Shown here piece after piece: positions 23,201-31,910 of a stretch of 64,000 nt of DNA. Position 1 is the stretch's first letter, and each line of letters opens with the position of its first letter. Under the pieces are notes generated by a model that was given only the letters and a program-made list of their open reading frames with translations, searched no databases and was not told the origin of the DNA. The position numbers were made by a program, and so were the translations under genes. Source of the stretch: Anaeramoeba ignava (lineage: Eukaryota > Metamonada > Anaeramoebidae); the NCBI GenBank assembly GCA_028826165.1, contig JAPDFW010000134.1:1-64000 (forward strand). The letters are read 5' to 3'.

Positions 23201-24086
23201 TAATATCAATTCCTTTTGAAACTAAATATTTAATAATTTCTATTGAAATATTTGGATTTTTGCAAGCAAAATGTAAAACAGATTCATTTTGATTTGTTTT
23301 TGCATTAATATCAATTCCTTTTGAAACTAAATATTTAATAATTTCTATTGAAATATTTGGATTCTTGCAAGCAAAATGTAAAACAGATTCATTTTGATTT
23401 GTTTTTGCATTAATATCAATTCCTTTTGGAACTAAATATTTAATAATTTCTATTGAAATATTTGGATTCTTGCAAGCAAAATGTAAAACAGATTCATCTT
23501 GATTTGTTTTGGCATTAATATCAATTCCTTTTGAAACTAAATATTTAATAATTTCTATTGAAATATTTGGATTCTTGCAAGCAAAATGTAAAACAGATTC
23601 ATCTTGATTTGTTTTTGCATTAATATCAATTCCTTTTGAAACTAAATATTCAATAATTTCTATTGAAATATTTGGGTTTTTGCAAGCAAAATGTAAAACA
23701 GATTCATCTTGATTTGTTTTGGCATTAATATCAATTCCTTTTGAAACTAAATATTTAATAACTTCTATTGAAATATTTGGATTCTTGCAAGCAAAATGTA
23801 AAACAGATTCATCTTGATTTGTTTTGGCATTAATATCAATTCCTTTTGAAACTAAATATTTAATAATTTCTATTGAGCTATTTTGACAAGCAAAATGAAA
23901 AGGTGTTTTTCCTTTTATATCTTTTGAATTAATATCTATTCCTTTTTCTATTAAATATTTAATAATTTCTATTGAAACTTTTTTTATAATTGCGAAGTTA
24001 AGGATATTATCTTCTTCTTTTAAATTTGTTTCAAATGTTTTTAATTTTTCAATTTGATTTTTTTCAATAATCTCAAATATATTCAT
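20253..24086 (-). CDS. Ankyrin-repeat protein with C-terminal double BTB
   Basis: 1277 residues in a single exon. About 29 ankyrin repeats occupy residues about 30-1000, each of the EIIKYLVSKGIDINAKT type; most carry the ALHFAC motif. Seven consecutive N-terminal units have a 35-residue (105-bp) period and are almost identical, while C-terminal ones are diverged. The C-terminus holds two BTB-like modules: FSDLSIQSNDFAKFKVHKL near residue 1050, and KDFTIIVEEKEIKVHKLILL followed by RSELFKGMFL near 1180. BTB domains commonly act as cullin-3 adaptors or dimerisers, and ankyrin arrays as protein-binding surfaces. A substrate-adaptor role is therefore plausible but not shown. It diverges from an RCC1-BTB gene 66 bp away that shares the same C-terminal module. 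Confidence 0.92.
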   Translation of the reverse strand: MNIFEIIEKNQIEKLKTFETNLKEEDNILNFAIIKKVSIEIIKYLIEKGIDINSKDIKGKTPFHFACQNSSIEIIKYLVSKGIDINAKTNQDESVLHFACKNPNISIEVIKYLVSKGIDINAKTNQDESVLHFACKNPNISIEIIEYLVSKGIDINAKTNQDESVLHFACKNPNISIEIIKYLVSKGIDINAKTNQDESVLHFACKNPNISIEIIKYLVPKGIDINAKTNQNESVLHFACKNPNISIEIIKYLVSKGIDINAKTNQNESVLHFACKNPNISIEIIKYLVSKGIDINAKTNQDESVLHFACKNPNISIEIIEYLIEKGIDVHAKTNQNESVLHSACINSNIPLEVLDCLVEKGIDVNEKSYNYKTPLHFACLSSNISIEVIEYLVSKGIDINAKTQENFSALHFACQGNSSLEVIEYLVSKGIDINAKTNYGQNALYFACESNPKYEIIEYLISKGIDINAKTINGSNSLHHICQYNPPIKILNLFVANGININATTHLNITALHIACEFSSSLEIIQYLVENGADINAKATFGDSILHSLFQNPNISIEIIEYLVSKGVDINEKTDQNETLLHFACRSNLSLPIIEYLIEKGVDINSKTNLNNTALHIAVEYNRSFEMIKFLVEKGIDINAKTSYQNQTVLHLACQNGTPLEIIKYFVEKGVDINAKTDQNETVLHLICQYSASPQLIDYLIEKGVDINAKTSENETALHFLCQNNPSFKLIKFLVEKGADINAKTDQSQTALHFAFQNEVSIEVVKYLIEKGADINAKTDQNQTALHFAFQNEVSIEVVKYLIEKGININVKTNQNETALHFACKKYRSYEVIQLLVEKGADIKAKSGNQTALHFACLNLKPSFEIIKFLVEKGVDINAKTNENETALHFLCQNIPSFEIIKYLVEKGIDINVKTSSHYTIFHSACERQFPLNIIEYLVEKGADIHAKTRRNENALHLTCRQNVSIEIIEYLISKGADINSKTKENETPLSISIMHNKTQNIQFFLKNDVDIYDLQEREIKKEFVDSFLRVYSFNQDLDILLNSNDNFSDLSIQSNDFAKFKVHKLILLTRFNNNDSLLQKFINICSQKPKEIVKLALNFLYTGFFDFSKIIDIFTHQSKQNEKNPIYYFWRDSQEPKLILKEIEENEKKTREFFQEFLEEFDSKKGRKGILKDFHKLYQQESTKDFTIIVEEKEIKVHKLILLLRSELFKGMFLNVSDSSNQVHDYSRKSFETIHQLIYFLYHDKFDETKEINRKEIQNLKDFYQLNSKSMIDYI
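23130..23885 (-). repeat. Near-identical 105-bp ankyrin-coding tandem repeats
   Basis: TGCAAGCAAAATG (plus strand) recurs every 105 bp, for example at 23471 and 23576. Seven units of 35 residues differ by only a few substitutions (DESV/NESV, SKG/PKG, KYL/EYL), indicating recent expansion or homogenisation. Confidence 0.9.
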
Positions 24087-24152
24087 TTGTAGAAAAAAAA
24101 TGAAAAAAATGAAAAATGGAAAATTATTTTTTTCATTTTTTACTTTTCAAAA
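24087..24152. promoter_or_regulatory. 66-bp divergent promoter, ankyrin-BTB / RCC1-BTB
   Basis: Only 66 bp separate the two start codons. The segment carries TTTTTTTCATTTTTTAC on the plus strand and a CATTTTTCATTTTTTTCATT run on the minus strand, so each gene has its own T-rich TCATTTT motif within about 40 bp of ATG. Confidence 0.55.
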
Positions 24153-25934
24153 ATGAATGAAATTATATTTTTTGGTTCAAATCAAAATCCAATTCTTTTC
24201 AAAAATAAACCAATTAAAATATTAAAACCAATTCAATTTAAATTTGAAAATGAAAATGAAAATGAAAATGAAAAACAAATTAAACAAATTTCATCAGGAA
24301 GATTTTCAACAATTTTCCTTTTTAAAAATGGAAAAGCAATAGAATATTTAGATGAAAATGATTCAAATCAAAATCCTAAAAAAATCCAAATTGAAAATAT
24401 TCAAAAAGTATCTGTTGGTGATCATAACGAAGCTATTTTAACAAAAGAAGGAAATGTATTTGCAAAAGGAAAATATATTAATCCAAAAAATCCAAATGAA
24501 TTTATCAATATTTCATCATTAATTGAAGATACAAATGATAGAATAATTGAAGATATTGTTTCTGGACATAGATCAATTTACTTATTAACTTCAAATCAAA
24601 ATGTTTATGGAATTGGTTCAAATGAATTTGGTCAACTTGGTTTTGATTCTGAAACACTGAAAAAAACAGAAAAACCAATTTTAATGATGAAAAATGTTTC
24701 TAAAATATTTTCAGGAAATTTTTCAGAATTTGTTTTTCTTTTAAATTCAAATCAAGAATTATTTGGATGTGGTGATAATTACTTTTACCAACTTGGTCTA
24801 AAAAGAACGAGAAATAACAAAATATTAAGTAAATTAACCAAAATCAAAAATATTCCAAAAGGTAAAATAATTGATATTCAAAGTGGATATCATCATTCAA
24901 TAATGTTGATTGAAGATGAACAAAAGAAAAAATCCAAAAATCCAAAAAGAAAACTTTATTCATGTGGAACCATTTTATTGCGACTAGAAGGAAAAATGAA
25001 ATTTATCAAAAAATTTACTCAAATCAAATCATCTTTATTTGAAAATGATGATGATAATATTCTTGATTTTTCTTGTGGAAATGATCATACTTTGATTTTA
25101 ACTTCCAAATCAAAATTAATTTCATTTGGAAATAATGAATATGGTCAATTAGGAACTGAAGATACAAAAGAGCAATCAATTCCAATTCAAATTGAACTTC
25201 CTAAATTAAGATTTAATGAAAATATTTCCAATTATCATGCTTCTTGTGGATATTCCAATTCATTTCTTTATTATTCTCCTCCTTCTTTTTCCAATCTTGA
25301 AGAAGATTTGATAAAATTATTTAGAAGAAAAGAATTTTGTGATATTTCATTTAAAACAGAAAATGGAGAAATAATCAAAGCTCATAAATTAATATTGAAA
25401 TATAGATTAAATCAAAATCAAAATCAAATTGAAAAACTTCAAGAAATTATTTCAAAAAAATCAATTAAAGAATCAAATCAAATATTTGAAATAATTTATT
25501 CAAACAGAATAATAAATCCAAAATTATATTCTGAAATTAAAGAAATTATAAATTTAAATGAAAAAATTGAAGAAACAATGAAAAGAATTTATTTAAATGA
25601 AAATGAAAATGAAAATGAAAAAGATTTTATAATTGAAAGAAAAGAAAAACAATATAAATTTCCAAAATTAATATTAATAATGAGAAGTGAATTATATCGA
25701 GGAATGTTTTTATCTGTAATAAATGATAAATCTAATAAAGTTACAGATTATAGTGAATTAAGTAATAAATCATTTCAAATATTTGAATATTGGATTTATT
25801 CAAATCAAATTAAAGATGAAATTCAAATTACACAAGAAATAATTAATGAAATTAAAATTGGAATTGATTATTTTCAATTAAATCAAACAAATCCAAATTT
25901 AATTGATTTATTAATTAAGAAATTTCAAAATTAA
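24153..25934 (+). CDS. RCC1-BTB protein, array copy 1 (intact)
   Basis: 593 residues, no introns. RCC1-type propeller blades run through residues about 1-390: YGIGSNEFGQLGF, FGCGDNYFYQLGL, YSCGTI, SFGNNEYGQLGT, with GHRSIYLLTSN and GNDHTLILTS strands. A BTB-like segment follows (LIKLFRRKEFCDISFKTENGE, AHKLILKYRL), then a second one (KFPKLILIMRSELYRGMFLSV, TDYSELSNKSFQIFEYWIY). RCC1 propellers can be exchange factors or general scaffolds; the BTB part suggests oligomerisation or cullin-3 binding. Start ATG follows TTTTTTTCATTTTTTACTTTTC. A Glu-Asn run (ENENENEN) near residue 35 comes from GAAAAT hexamers. Confidence 0.92.
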   Translation: MNEIIFFGSNQNPILFKNKPIKILKPIQFKFENENENENEKQIKQISSGRFSTIFLFKNGKAIEYLDENDSNQNPKKIQIENIQKVSVGDHNEAILTKEGNVFAKGKYINPKNPNEFINISSLIEDTNDRIIEDIVSGHRSIYLLTSNQNVYGIGSNEFGQLGFDSETLKKTEKPILMMKNVSKIFSGNFSEFVFLLNSNQELFGCGDNYFYQLGLKRTRNNKILSKLTKIKNIPKGKIIDIQSGYHHSIMLIEDEQKKKSKNPKRKLYSCGTILLRLEGKMKFIKKFTQIKSSLFENDDDNILDFSCGNDHTLILTSKSKLISFGNNEYGQLGTEDTKEQSIPIQIELPKLRFNENISNYHASCGYSNSFLYYSPPSFSNLEEDLIKLFRRKEFCDISFKTENGEIIKAHKLILKYRLNQNQNQIEKLQEIISKKSIKESNQIFEIIYSNRIINPKLYSEIKEIINLNEKIEETMKRIYLNENENENEKDFIIERKEKQYKFPKLILIMRSELYRGMFLSVINDKSNKVTDYSELSNKSFQIFEYWIYSNQIKDEIQITQEIINEIKIGIDYFQLNQTNPNLIDLLIKKFQN

Positions 25935-26092
25935 AATTAAAATTAAAATTAAAATTAAAATTAAAATTAAAATTAAAATTAAAATTAAAATTAAAATTAA
26001 AATTAAAATTAAAATTAAAATTAAAATTAAAATTAAAATTAAAATTAAAATTAAAATCAAAATTAAAATTAAAATTCCAAAATTATTTTTTT
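25935..26092. repeat. (AATTAA)n hexamer tract between RCC1-BTB copies 1 and 2
   Basis: A nearly pure AAAATT array of about 23 units fills the gap, followed by the TTTTTTTCATTTTTTTTC motif and the next start codon. Confidence 0.95.
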
Positions 26093-26113
26093 TCATTTTT
26101 TTTCTTTTTAAAA

Positions 26114-28018
26114 ATGAATGAAATTTTATTTTTTGGTTCAAATGATTCAACTCTTATCAAAAATAAACCAAATAAAATATTAAAACCAATTCAATTTAAA
26201 TTTGAAAATGAAAATGGAAATGAAAATGAAAATGAAAATGAAAATGAAAAACAAATTAAACAAATTTCATCAGGAAGATTTTCAACAATTTTCCTTTTTA
26301 AAAATGGAAAAGCAATAGAATATTTAGATGAAAATGATTCAAAACAAAATCCTAAAAAAATCCAAATTGAAGAAAATATTCAAAAAGTAACTGTTGGCTA
26401 TGAAAATGAAGCTATTTTAACAATAGAAGGAAATGTATTTGCCAAAGGAAAATATATTAATTCAAAAAATCCAAATGAATTTATCAATATTTCATCATTA
26501 ATTGAAGATATAAATGATAGAATAATTCAAGATATTGTTTCTGGATTCAATTCAATTTATTTATTAACTTCAAATCAAAATGTTTATGGAATTGGTTCAA
26601 ATAAATATGGTCAACTTGGTTTTGATTGTGAAACACTTGAAACAACAGAAAAACCAATTTTAATGATGAAAAATGTTTCTAAAATATTTTCAGGAAATTC
26701 TTCAAATCATGTTTTTCTTTTAAATTCAAATCAAGAATTATTTGGATGTGGATTAAATAGATTTGGTCAACTTGGATTAGGAGAATCAAGAAAAGAAGAA
26801 ACAAAAATCCATAAATTAACCAAAATCCAAAATATTCCAAAAGGCAAAATAATTGATATTAAATGTGGAAATGGTCATTCAATAATGTTGATTGAAAATG
26901 AAAATGAAAATGAAAATGAAAATGAAAATGAAAATGAAAATGAAAATGAAAATGAAAATGAAAATGAAAATGAAAATGAAAATGAAAATTCAAAAAGAAA
27001 ACTTTATTCATGTGGATTTTGGCAATATAATGGGCTTGACGAAGATGAAGATGAAGATGAAGATGAAAATGAAAATAAAGATGAAGATGGAAATACTTAT
27101 AAATTTACTGAAATTAAATCATCTTTATTTGAAAATGATGATGATATTCTTGATTTTTCTTGTGGATATAATCATACTTTGATTTTAACTTCCAATGGGA
27201 AATTAATAGTATTTGGAAATAATTTATTTGGTCAATTAGGAACTGGAGATACAAAAAATCAATTAATTCCAATTCAAATTGAACTTCCTAAATTAAGATT
27301 TAATGAATATATTTCTAATTATCATGTTTCCTGTGGATATTTCAAATCATTTCTTTATTATTCTCCTCCTTCTTTTTCCAATCTTGAAGAAGATTTGATA
27401 AAATTATTTAGAAGAAAAGAATTTTGTGATATTTCATTTAAAACCAAAAATGGAGAAATAATTGAAGCTCATAAATTAATATTGAAATATAGATTAAATC
27501 AAAATCAAAATCAAATTGAAAAACTTCAAGAAATTATTTCAAATAAATCAATTAAAGAATCAAATCAAATATTTGAAATGATTTATTCAAACAATTCCAA
27601 AATAAATCCAAAATTATATTATGAAATTAAAGAAATTATAAATTTAAATGAAAAAATTGAAGAAACAATGAAAAGAATTTATTTAAATGAAAATGAAAAA
27701 GATTTTACAATTGAAAGAAAAGAAAAACAATATAAATTCCCAAAATTAATATTAATAATGAGAAGTGAATTATATCGAGGAATGTTTTTATCTGTAATAA
27801 ATGATAAATCTAATAAAGTTACAGATTATAGTGAATTAAGTAATAAATCATTCCAAATATTTGAATATTGGATTTATTCAAATCAAATTAAAGAAGGAAT
27901 TAAAATTACACAAGAAATAATTAATGAAATTAAAATTGGAATTGATTATTTTCAATTAAATGAAACAAATCCAAATTTATTTGATTTATTAATTAGGAAA
28001 TTTAATAATCAAAATTAA
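26114..28018 (+). CDS. RCC1-BTB protein, array copy 2 (intact, expanded Glu-Asn run)
   Basis: 634 residues, one exon, the same architecture as copy 1: RCC1 blades (YGIGSNKYGQLGF, FGCGLNRFGQLGLGES, FGNNLFGQLGTGDT), the first BTB-like segment (FRRKEFCDISFKT, AHKLILKYRL) and the second (LILIMRSELYRGMFLSV). The distinguishing feature is a run of about 17 Glu-Asn dipeptides at residues about 260-295, coded by a pure (GAAAAT)n array at about 26895-26990, followed by an Asp/Glu-rich patch. This inserts into a propeller loop, where length change may be tolerated. Confidence 0.92.
   Translation: MNEILFFGSNDSTLIKNKPNKILKPIQFKFENENGNENENENENEKQIKQISSGRFSTIFLFKNGKAIEYLDENDSKQNPKKIQIEENIQKVTVGYENEAILTIEGNVFAKGKYINSKNPNEFINISSLIEDINDRIIQDIVSGFNSIYLLTSNQNVYGIGSNKYGQLGFDCETLETTEKPILMMKNVSKIFSGNSSNHVFLLNSNQELFGCGLNRFGQLGLGESRKEETKIHKLTKIQNIPKGKIIDIKCGNGHSIMLIENENENENENENENENENENENENENENENENSKRKLYSCGFWQYNGLDEDEDEDEDENENKDEDGNTYKFTEIKSSLFENDDDILDFSCGYNHTLILTSNGKLIVFGNNLFGQLGTGDTKNQLIPIQIELPKLRFNEYISNYHVSCGYFKSFLYYSPPSFSNLEEDLIKLFRRKEFCDISFKTKNGEIIEAHKLILKYRLNQNQNQIEKLQEIISNKSIKESNQIFEMIYSNNSKINPKLYYEIKEIINLNEKIEETMKRIYLNENEKDFTIERKEKQYKFPKLILIMRSELYRGMFLSVINDKSNKVTDYSELSNKSFQIFEYWIYSNQIKEGIKITQEIINEIKIGIDYFQLNETNPNLFDLLIRKFNNQN
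26892..26992 (+). repeat. In-frame (GAAAAT)n coding microsatellite
   Basis: A pure hexamer tract coding alternating Glu-Asn. Homologous sites in the other array copies hold 0-3 units, or CAAAAT units coding Asn-Gln, so this is a hypervariable coding site. Confidence 0.95.
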
Positions 28019-28304
28019 AATCAAAATTAAAATCAAAATTAAAATTAAAATTAAAATCAAAATTAAAATTAAAATTAAAATTAATATTCAAAATTAAAAT
28101 TAAAAATTAAAAATTAAAATTAAAATCAAAATTAAAATTAAAATTTAAAATCAAAATTAAAATTAAAATTAAAATCAAAATTAAAATTAAAATTTAAAAT
28201 CAAAATTAAAATTAAAATTAAAATTTCCTTTTAATTTTTTGGAAAGAAAAAGAAAAAATGGAAAACAATTTTTGGATTTTAAATTTAAATTTGATTTTAA
28301 ATTT
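28019..28304. repeat. AAAATT/AAAATC hexamer tract between convergent genes
   Basis: A 3' to 3' intergenic segment between RCC1-BTB copy 2 and the vWA gene, mostly AAATTA and AAATCA units. Nothing else recognised. Confidence 0.85.
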
Positions 28305-29675
28305 TCATTTTAACAAATCATTCAAAAGTTCAACTTCTCGATTCAATTTTTCATCACCAATGATTTTAATTTCCTTTTCCAAATAATCAATAAATTTTTT
28401 TACCTTTTCTTTTCCTTCATCATTTCGTTGGAAATTATTAACAATATCAACAAATCTGACTAACAAAATAGCTTTTCGAATACTCAAATCTTGGAAGAAT
28501 TCAGATTGATCGTTTTGGAGTTCAGGAAAGGCAATATTGATGACTTCTTGATATTCTTTTCCAAGTTTGTCTTTGAAACTGATGGTGATATTCAAGGGAA
28601 GACCATCACCAACAGATTTATCCATTTTGAGTAATAAAACACCACCTTGAACCTCATTATTCTCATTGACATTACTTGGCATAACTGTGGAAATATTAGC
28701 GATTGTTGTTTCCTTCTCGGATTCCGCATCGGGTGATCCATATACAGAAAGAATTTTCGCACCATCCACCTTGATTGTTGCATCAAAACATATTGGAGTC
28801 ATAACATAATCAAAATCAGTATCCATTCTTCTTTTGAATTCAGAAGATGAATTAACTGAGTAATAATTTGCTCCCTTTGTTTTTGTGATGATATCAATCA
28901 ATTCAACATTGAAATCAACTCCAATCCCGATAAAGGTTGTAAAAATAGCCTTTTCGGAAGCCTTTCTTGCCAAAGTGAATAAACCTTCACTTCTTGTTTC
29001 ACCAGTTGTTGGTTGAGCATCAGTTAAGAAAATGATCCTATTTTCGCGTTCCAAATCTTCCTTCTCTTGACTTTTCAAATATTTCTCAATCATTCGTGAT
29101 CCTTCAATAAACCCCTCTGCCATATTTGTTCCTCCTCTTGTTTTCAACTTGTTGATTTTATCATTCATTTTTTCCTTGTCAATTTTCCCGAAATTTTGGA
29201 ACGCGATCAATTCTTCTGCATCATCATCAAAAATTACAACTCCAAAATTATCCTCATCATTCAAATGTCCAACAAGACCAAGAAGCGATCTCTTCGCAAT
29301 TTCAAGTTTACTTGAATGTGATTCAACATTATGATATTCGCCTGTAAATGAACAGCTCATTGATCCAGAAATATCAAGAACAATCACACAATTCAACTTG
29401 GGTCGTCCTATTTCTTGAATTCCTTCTCCATCATATTTCGATTTTGTTGCTAATGATAGAAAATATTCCTTTTCGTTCGTCTCTAAATTGTTCACAATTC
29501 CACAAAAAGGTTCTGCTGTGAAAATTTTTTGCTTTTCAATTTTGCCTGCGTTGAAATAATATTCAAAAAATAATCCATGATAAGTCATTTTTGGAATAGA
29601 AGGAGTTCTTCTTGAACGGATTTTTAATCTAGTATTTGTTGTATCTTTTGCTCCATGAAAAGCACAACTTGACAT
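28305..29675 (-). CDS. vWA-domain protein (inter-alpha-trypsin-inhibitor-like architecture)
   Basis: 456 residues, single exon. A von Willebrand factor A domain spans residues about 100-290, with an intact metal-ion-dependent adhesion site: CVIVLDISGSMS (DxSxS), RGGTNMAEG (the Thr) and IIFLTDAQPTTGE (the Asp). NFGVVIFDDDAEEL and ATFIGIGVDFNVELI are typical core strands. The rest resembles the C-terminal parts of ITIH/vWA proteins found in many protists. No signal peptide or membrane segment is seen, so it is probably cytosolic. It is on the opposite strand inside the RCC1-BTB array and uses noticeably more GC-rich codons than those genes. Function beyond divalent-cation-dependent binding is unknown. 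Confidence 0.88.
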   Translation of the reverse strand: MSSCAFHGAKDTTNTRLKIRSRRTPSIPKMTYHGLFFEYYFNAGKIEKQKIFTAEPFCGIVNNLETNEKEYFLSLATKSKYDGEGIQEIGRPKLNCVIVLDISGSMSCSFTGEYHNVESHSSKLEIAKRSLLGLVGHLNDEDNFGVVIFDDDAEELIAFQNFGKIDKEKMNDKINKLKTRGGTNMAEGFIEGSRMIEKYLKSQEKEDLERENRIIFLTDAQPTTGETRSEGLFTLARKASEKAIFTTFIGIGVDFNVELIDIITKTKGANYYSVNSSSEFKRRMDTDFDYVMTPICFDATIKVDGAKILSVYGSPDAESEKETTIANISTVMPSNVNENNEVQGGVLLLKMDKSVGDGLPLNITISFKDKLGKEYQEVINIAFPELQNDQSEFFQDLSIRKAILLVRFVDIVNNFQRNDEGKEKVKKFIDYLEKEIKIIGDEKLNREVELLNDLLK

Positions 29676-29914
29676 TTTTTATTATAATAATAATAAAAAG
29701 AAAATAAAAATGAAAAGTGAAAAATGTTTTTAATTTTTTTTAAATATTTTTGGAAAGTTCCAACTTTAAGGATTAATAAGAAAAAAATAATTAAAGTAAT
29801 CAAAATAAAAAATATTTGCGAAAAATACTTTACTTTTCCTCTTTTCTTTTATTTTATATTTTTAACAAATTCAAAAATTCATTTTTTCATTTTTCATTTT
29901 TTTTCTTTTAAAAA
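29676..29914. promoter_or_regulatory. Divergent promoter, vWA gene / RCC1-BTB copy 3
   Basis: 239 bp. The plus side has TTTTTCATTTTTCATTTTTT ending about 10 bp before ATG; the minus side has CATTTTTCACTTTTCATTTT about 20-50 bp before the vWA start. Confidence 0.5.
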
Positions 29915-31701
29915 ATGAATGATTGTTTATTTTTTGGTTTAAATCAAAATCCAAAACTTTTCAAAAATGAACCAAATAAAATAACAAAACTACCAATTCA
30001 ATTTAAATTTGAAAATGAAAATGAAAATGAAAATGAAAAACAAATTAAACAAATTTCAACAGGTTGTTTTTCAACAATTTTCCTTTTTGAAAATGGAAAA
30101 GCAATAGAATATTTAAGATATCCAAATTCAAATGAAAATCCTGAAAAAATTCAAATTGAAGAAAATATTCAAAAAGTATCTGTTGGTCATGAAAACGAAG
30201 CTATTTTAACAATAGAAGGAAATGTATTTGCCAAAGGAGATGATATTAATCCAAATAATCCAAAAGAATTTATCAATATTTCATCATTAATTGAAGATAC
30301 AAATGATAGAATAATTCAAGATATTGCTTCTGGATGGGATTCAATTTACTTATTAACTTCAAATCAAAATGCTTATGGAATTGGTTCAAATAAATATGGC
30401 CAACTTAGTGTTGATTCTAAAACACTTCCAAAAACAGAAAAACCAATTTTAATGATGAAAAATGTTTCTAAAATATTTTCAGGAAGTACTTCTTATTATA
30501 TTTTTCTTTTAAATTCAAATCAAGAATTATTTGGATGTGGATCTAATCATTGGGGACAACTTGGATTAGGAGAATCAAGAAAAGAAGCAGAAATCCAAAA
30601 ATTAACCAAAATCCAAAATATTCCAAAAGGCAAAAGTAATTGATCTTAAATGTGGAGAATGCCATTCAATAATGTTGATTGAAAATGAAAATGAAAATCC
30701 AAAAAGAAAACTTTATTCATGTGGAGATTCTAAACAAAATGGACTTAATAAAAATGAAGATACAAGAGAATTTACTGAAATTAAATCATATTTATTTGAA
30801 AATGATGATAATATTCTTGATTTTTCTGTTGGATATCATCATACTTTTATTTTAACAAAAAAAGGGAAATTAATAGGATTTGGATACAATTATTATAGTC
30901 AATTAGGAACTGGAGATATAAAGTGGAATCAATCAATTCCAATTCAAATTGAACTTCCTAAATTAAGATTTAATGAAGATATTTCCAATTATCATGTTTA
31001 TTGTGGATATGAAAATTCATTTCTTTATTATTCTTCTTCTTTTTCTAATCTTGAAGAAGATTTGATAAAATTATTTAGAAGAAAAGAATTTTGTGATATT
31101 TCATTTAAAACAGAAAATGGAGAAATAATTGAAGCTCATAAATTAATATTGAAATATAGATTAAATCAAAATCAAAATCAAAATAAAAATGAAATTGAAA
31201 AACTTAAAGAAATTATTTCAAATAAATCAATTAAAGAATCAAATCAAATATTTGAAATGATTTATTCAAATAGAATAATAAATCCAAAATTATATTCTGA
31301 AATTAAAGAAATTATAAATTCAAATGAAAAAATAGAAGAAACAATGAAAAGAATTTATTTAAATGAAAATGAAAATGAAAATGAAAAAGATTTTATTAAT
31401 TGAAAGAAAAGAAAAACAATATAAATTTCCTAAATTAATATTAATAATGAGAAGTGAATTATATCGAGGAATGTTTTTATCTGTAACTGATGATAAATCA
31501 AATAAAGTTACAGATTATAGTGAATTAAGTAATAAATCATTTCAAATATTAGAATATTGGATTTATTCAAATCAAATTAAAGAAGAAATTGAAATTACAC
31601 AAGAAATAATTGATGAAATTCAAAGAGGAATTGATTATTTTCAATTAAATGAAACAAATCCAAATTTATTTGATTTATTAATTAATAAATTTAATAATTA
31701 A
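29915..31701 (+). pseudogene. RCC1-BTB, array copy 3 (two single-base insertions)
   Basis: Full-length homologue of copies 1 and 2, read in three segments: 29915-30635, about 30636-31396 and about 31398-31701. Break 1 is GGCAAAAGTAATTG where intact copies have GGCAAAATAATTG (extra G). Break 2 is TTTTATTAATTG for TTTTATTATTG (extra A). Apart from these the RCC1 blades, the first BTB-like segment and the second BTB-like segment are all well conserved, with no further stops. It is either very recently inactivated or intact with two sequencing errors. Confidence 0.8.
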
Positions 31702-31910
31702 AATTAAAATTAAAATTTAAATTAAAATTAAAATTAAAATCAAAATTAAAATTAAAATTAAAATTAAAATTAAAATTAAAATTAAAATTAAAATTAAAAT
31801 CAAAATCAAAATTAAAATTAAAATTAAAATTAAAATTAAAATTAAAATTAAAAAATCAAATTTTTTAAAATTAAAATAAAAATTAAAATTAAAAATCATT
31901 TTTCATTTCA
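31702..31910. repeat. (AATTAA)n hexamer tract between RCC1-BTB copies 3 and 4
   Basis: AAAATT/AAAATC hexamers, then a TTTTTCATTTC element directly before the degenerate start of copy 4. Confidence 0.9.
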
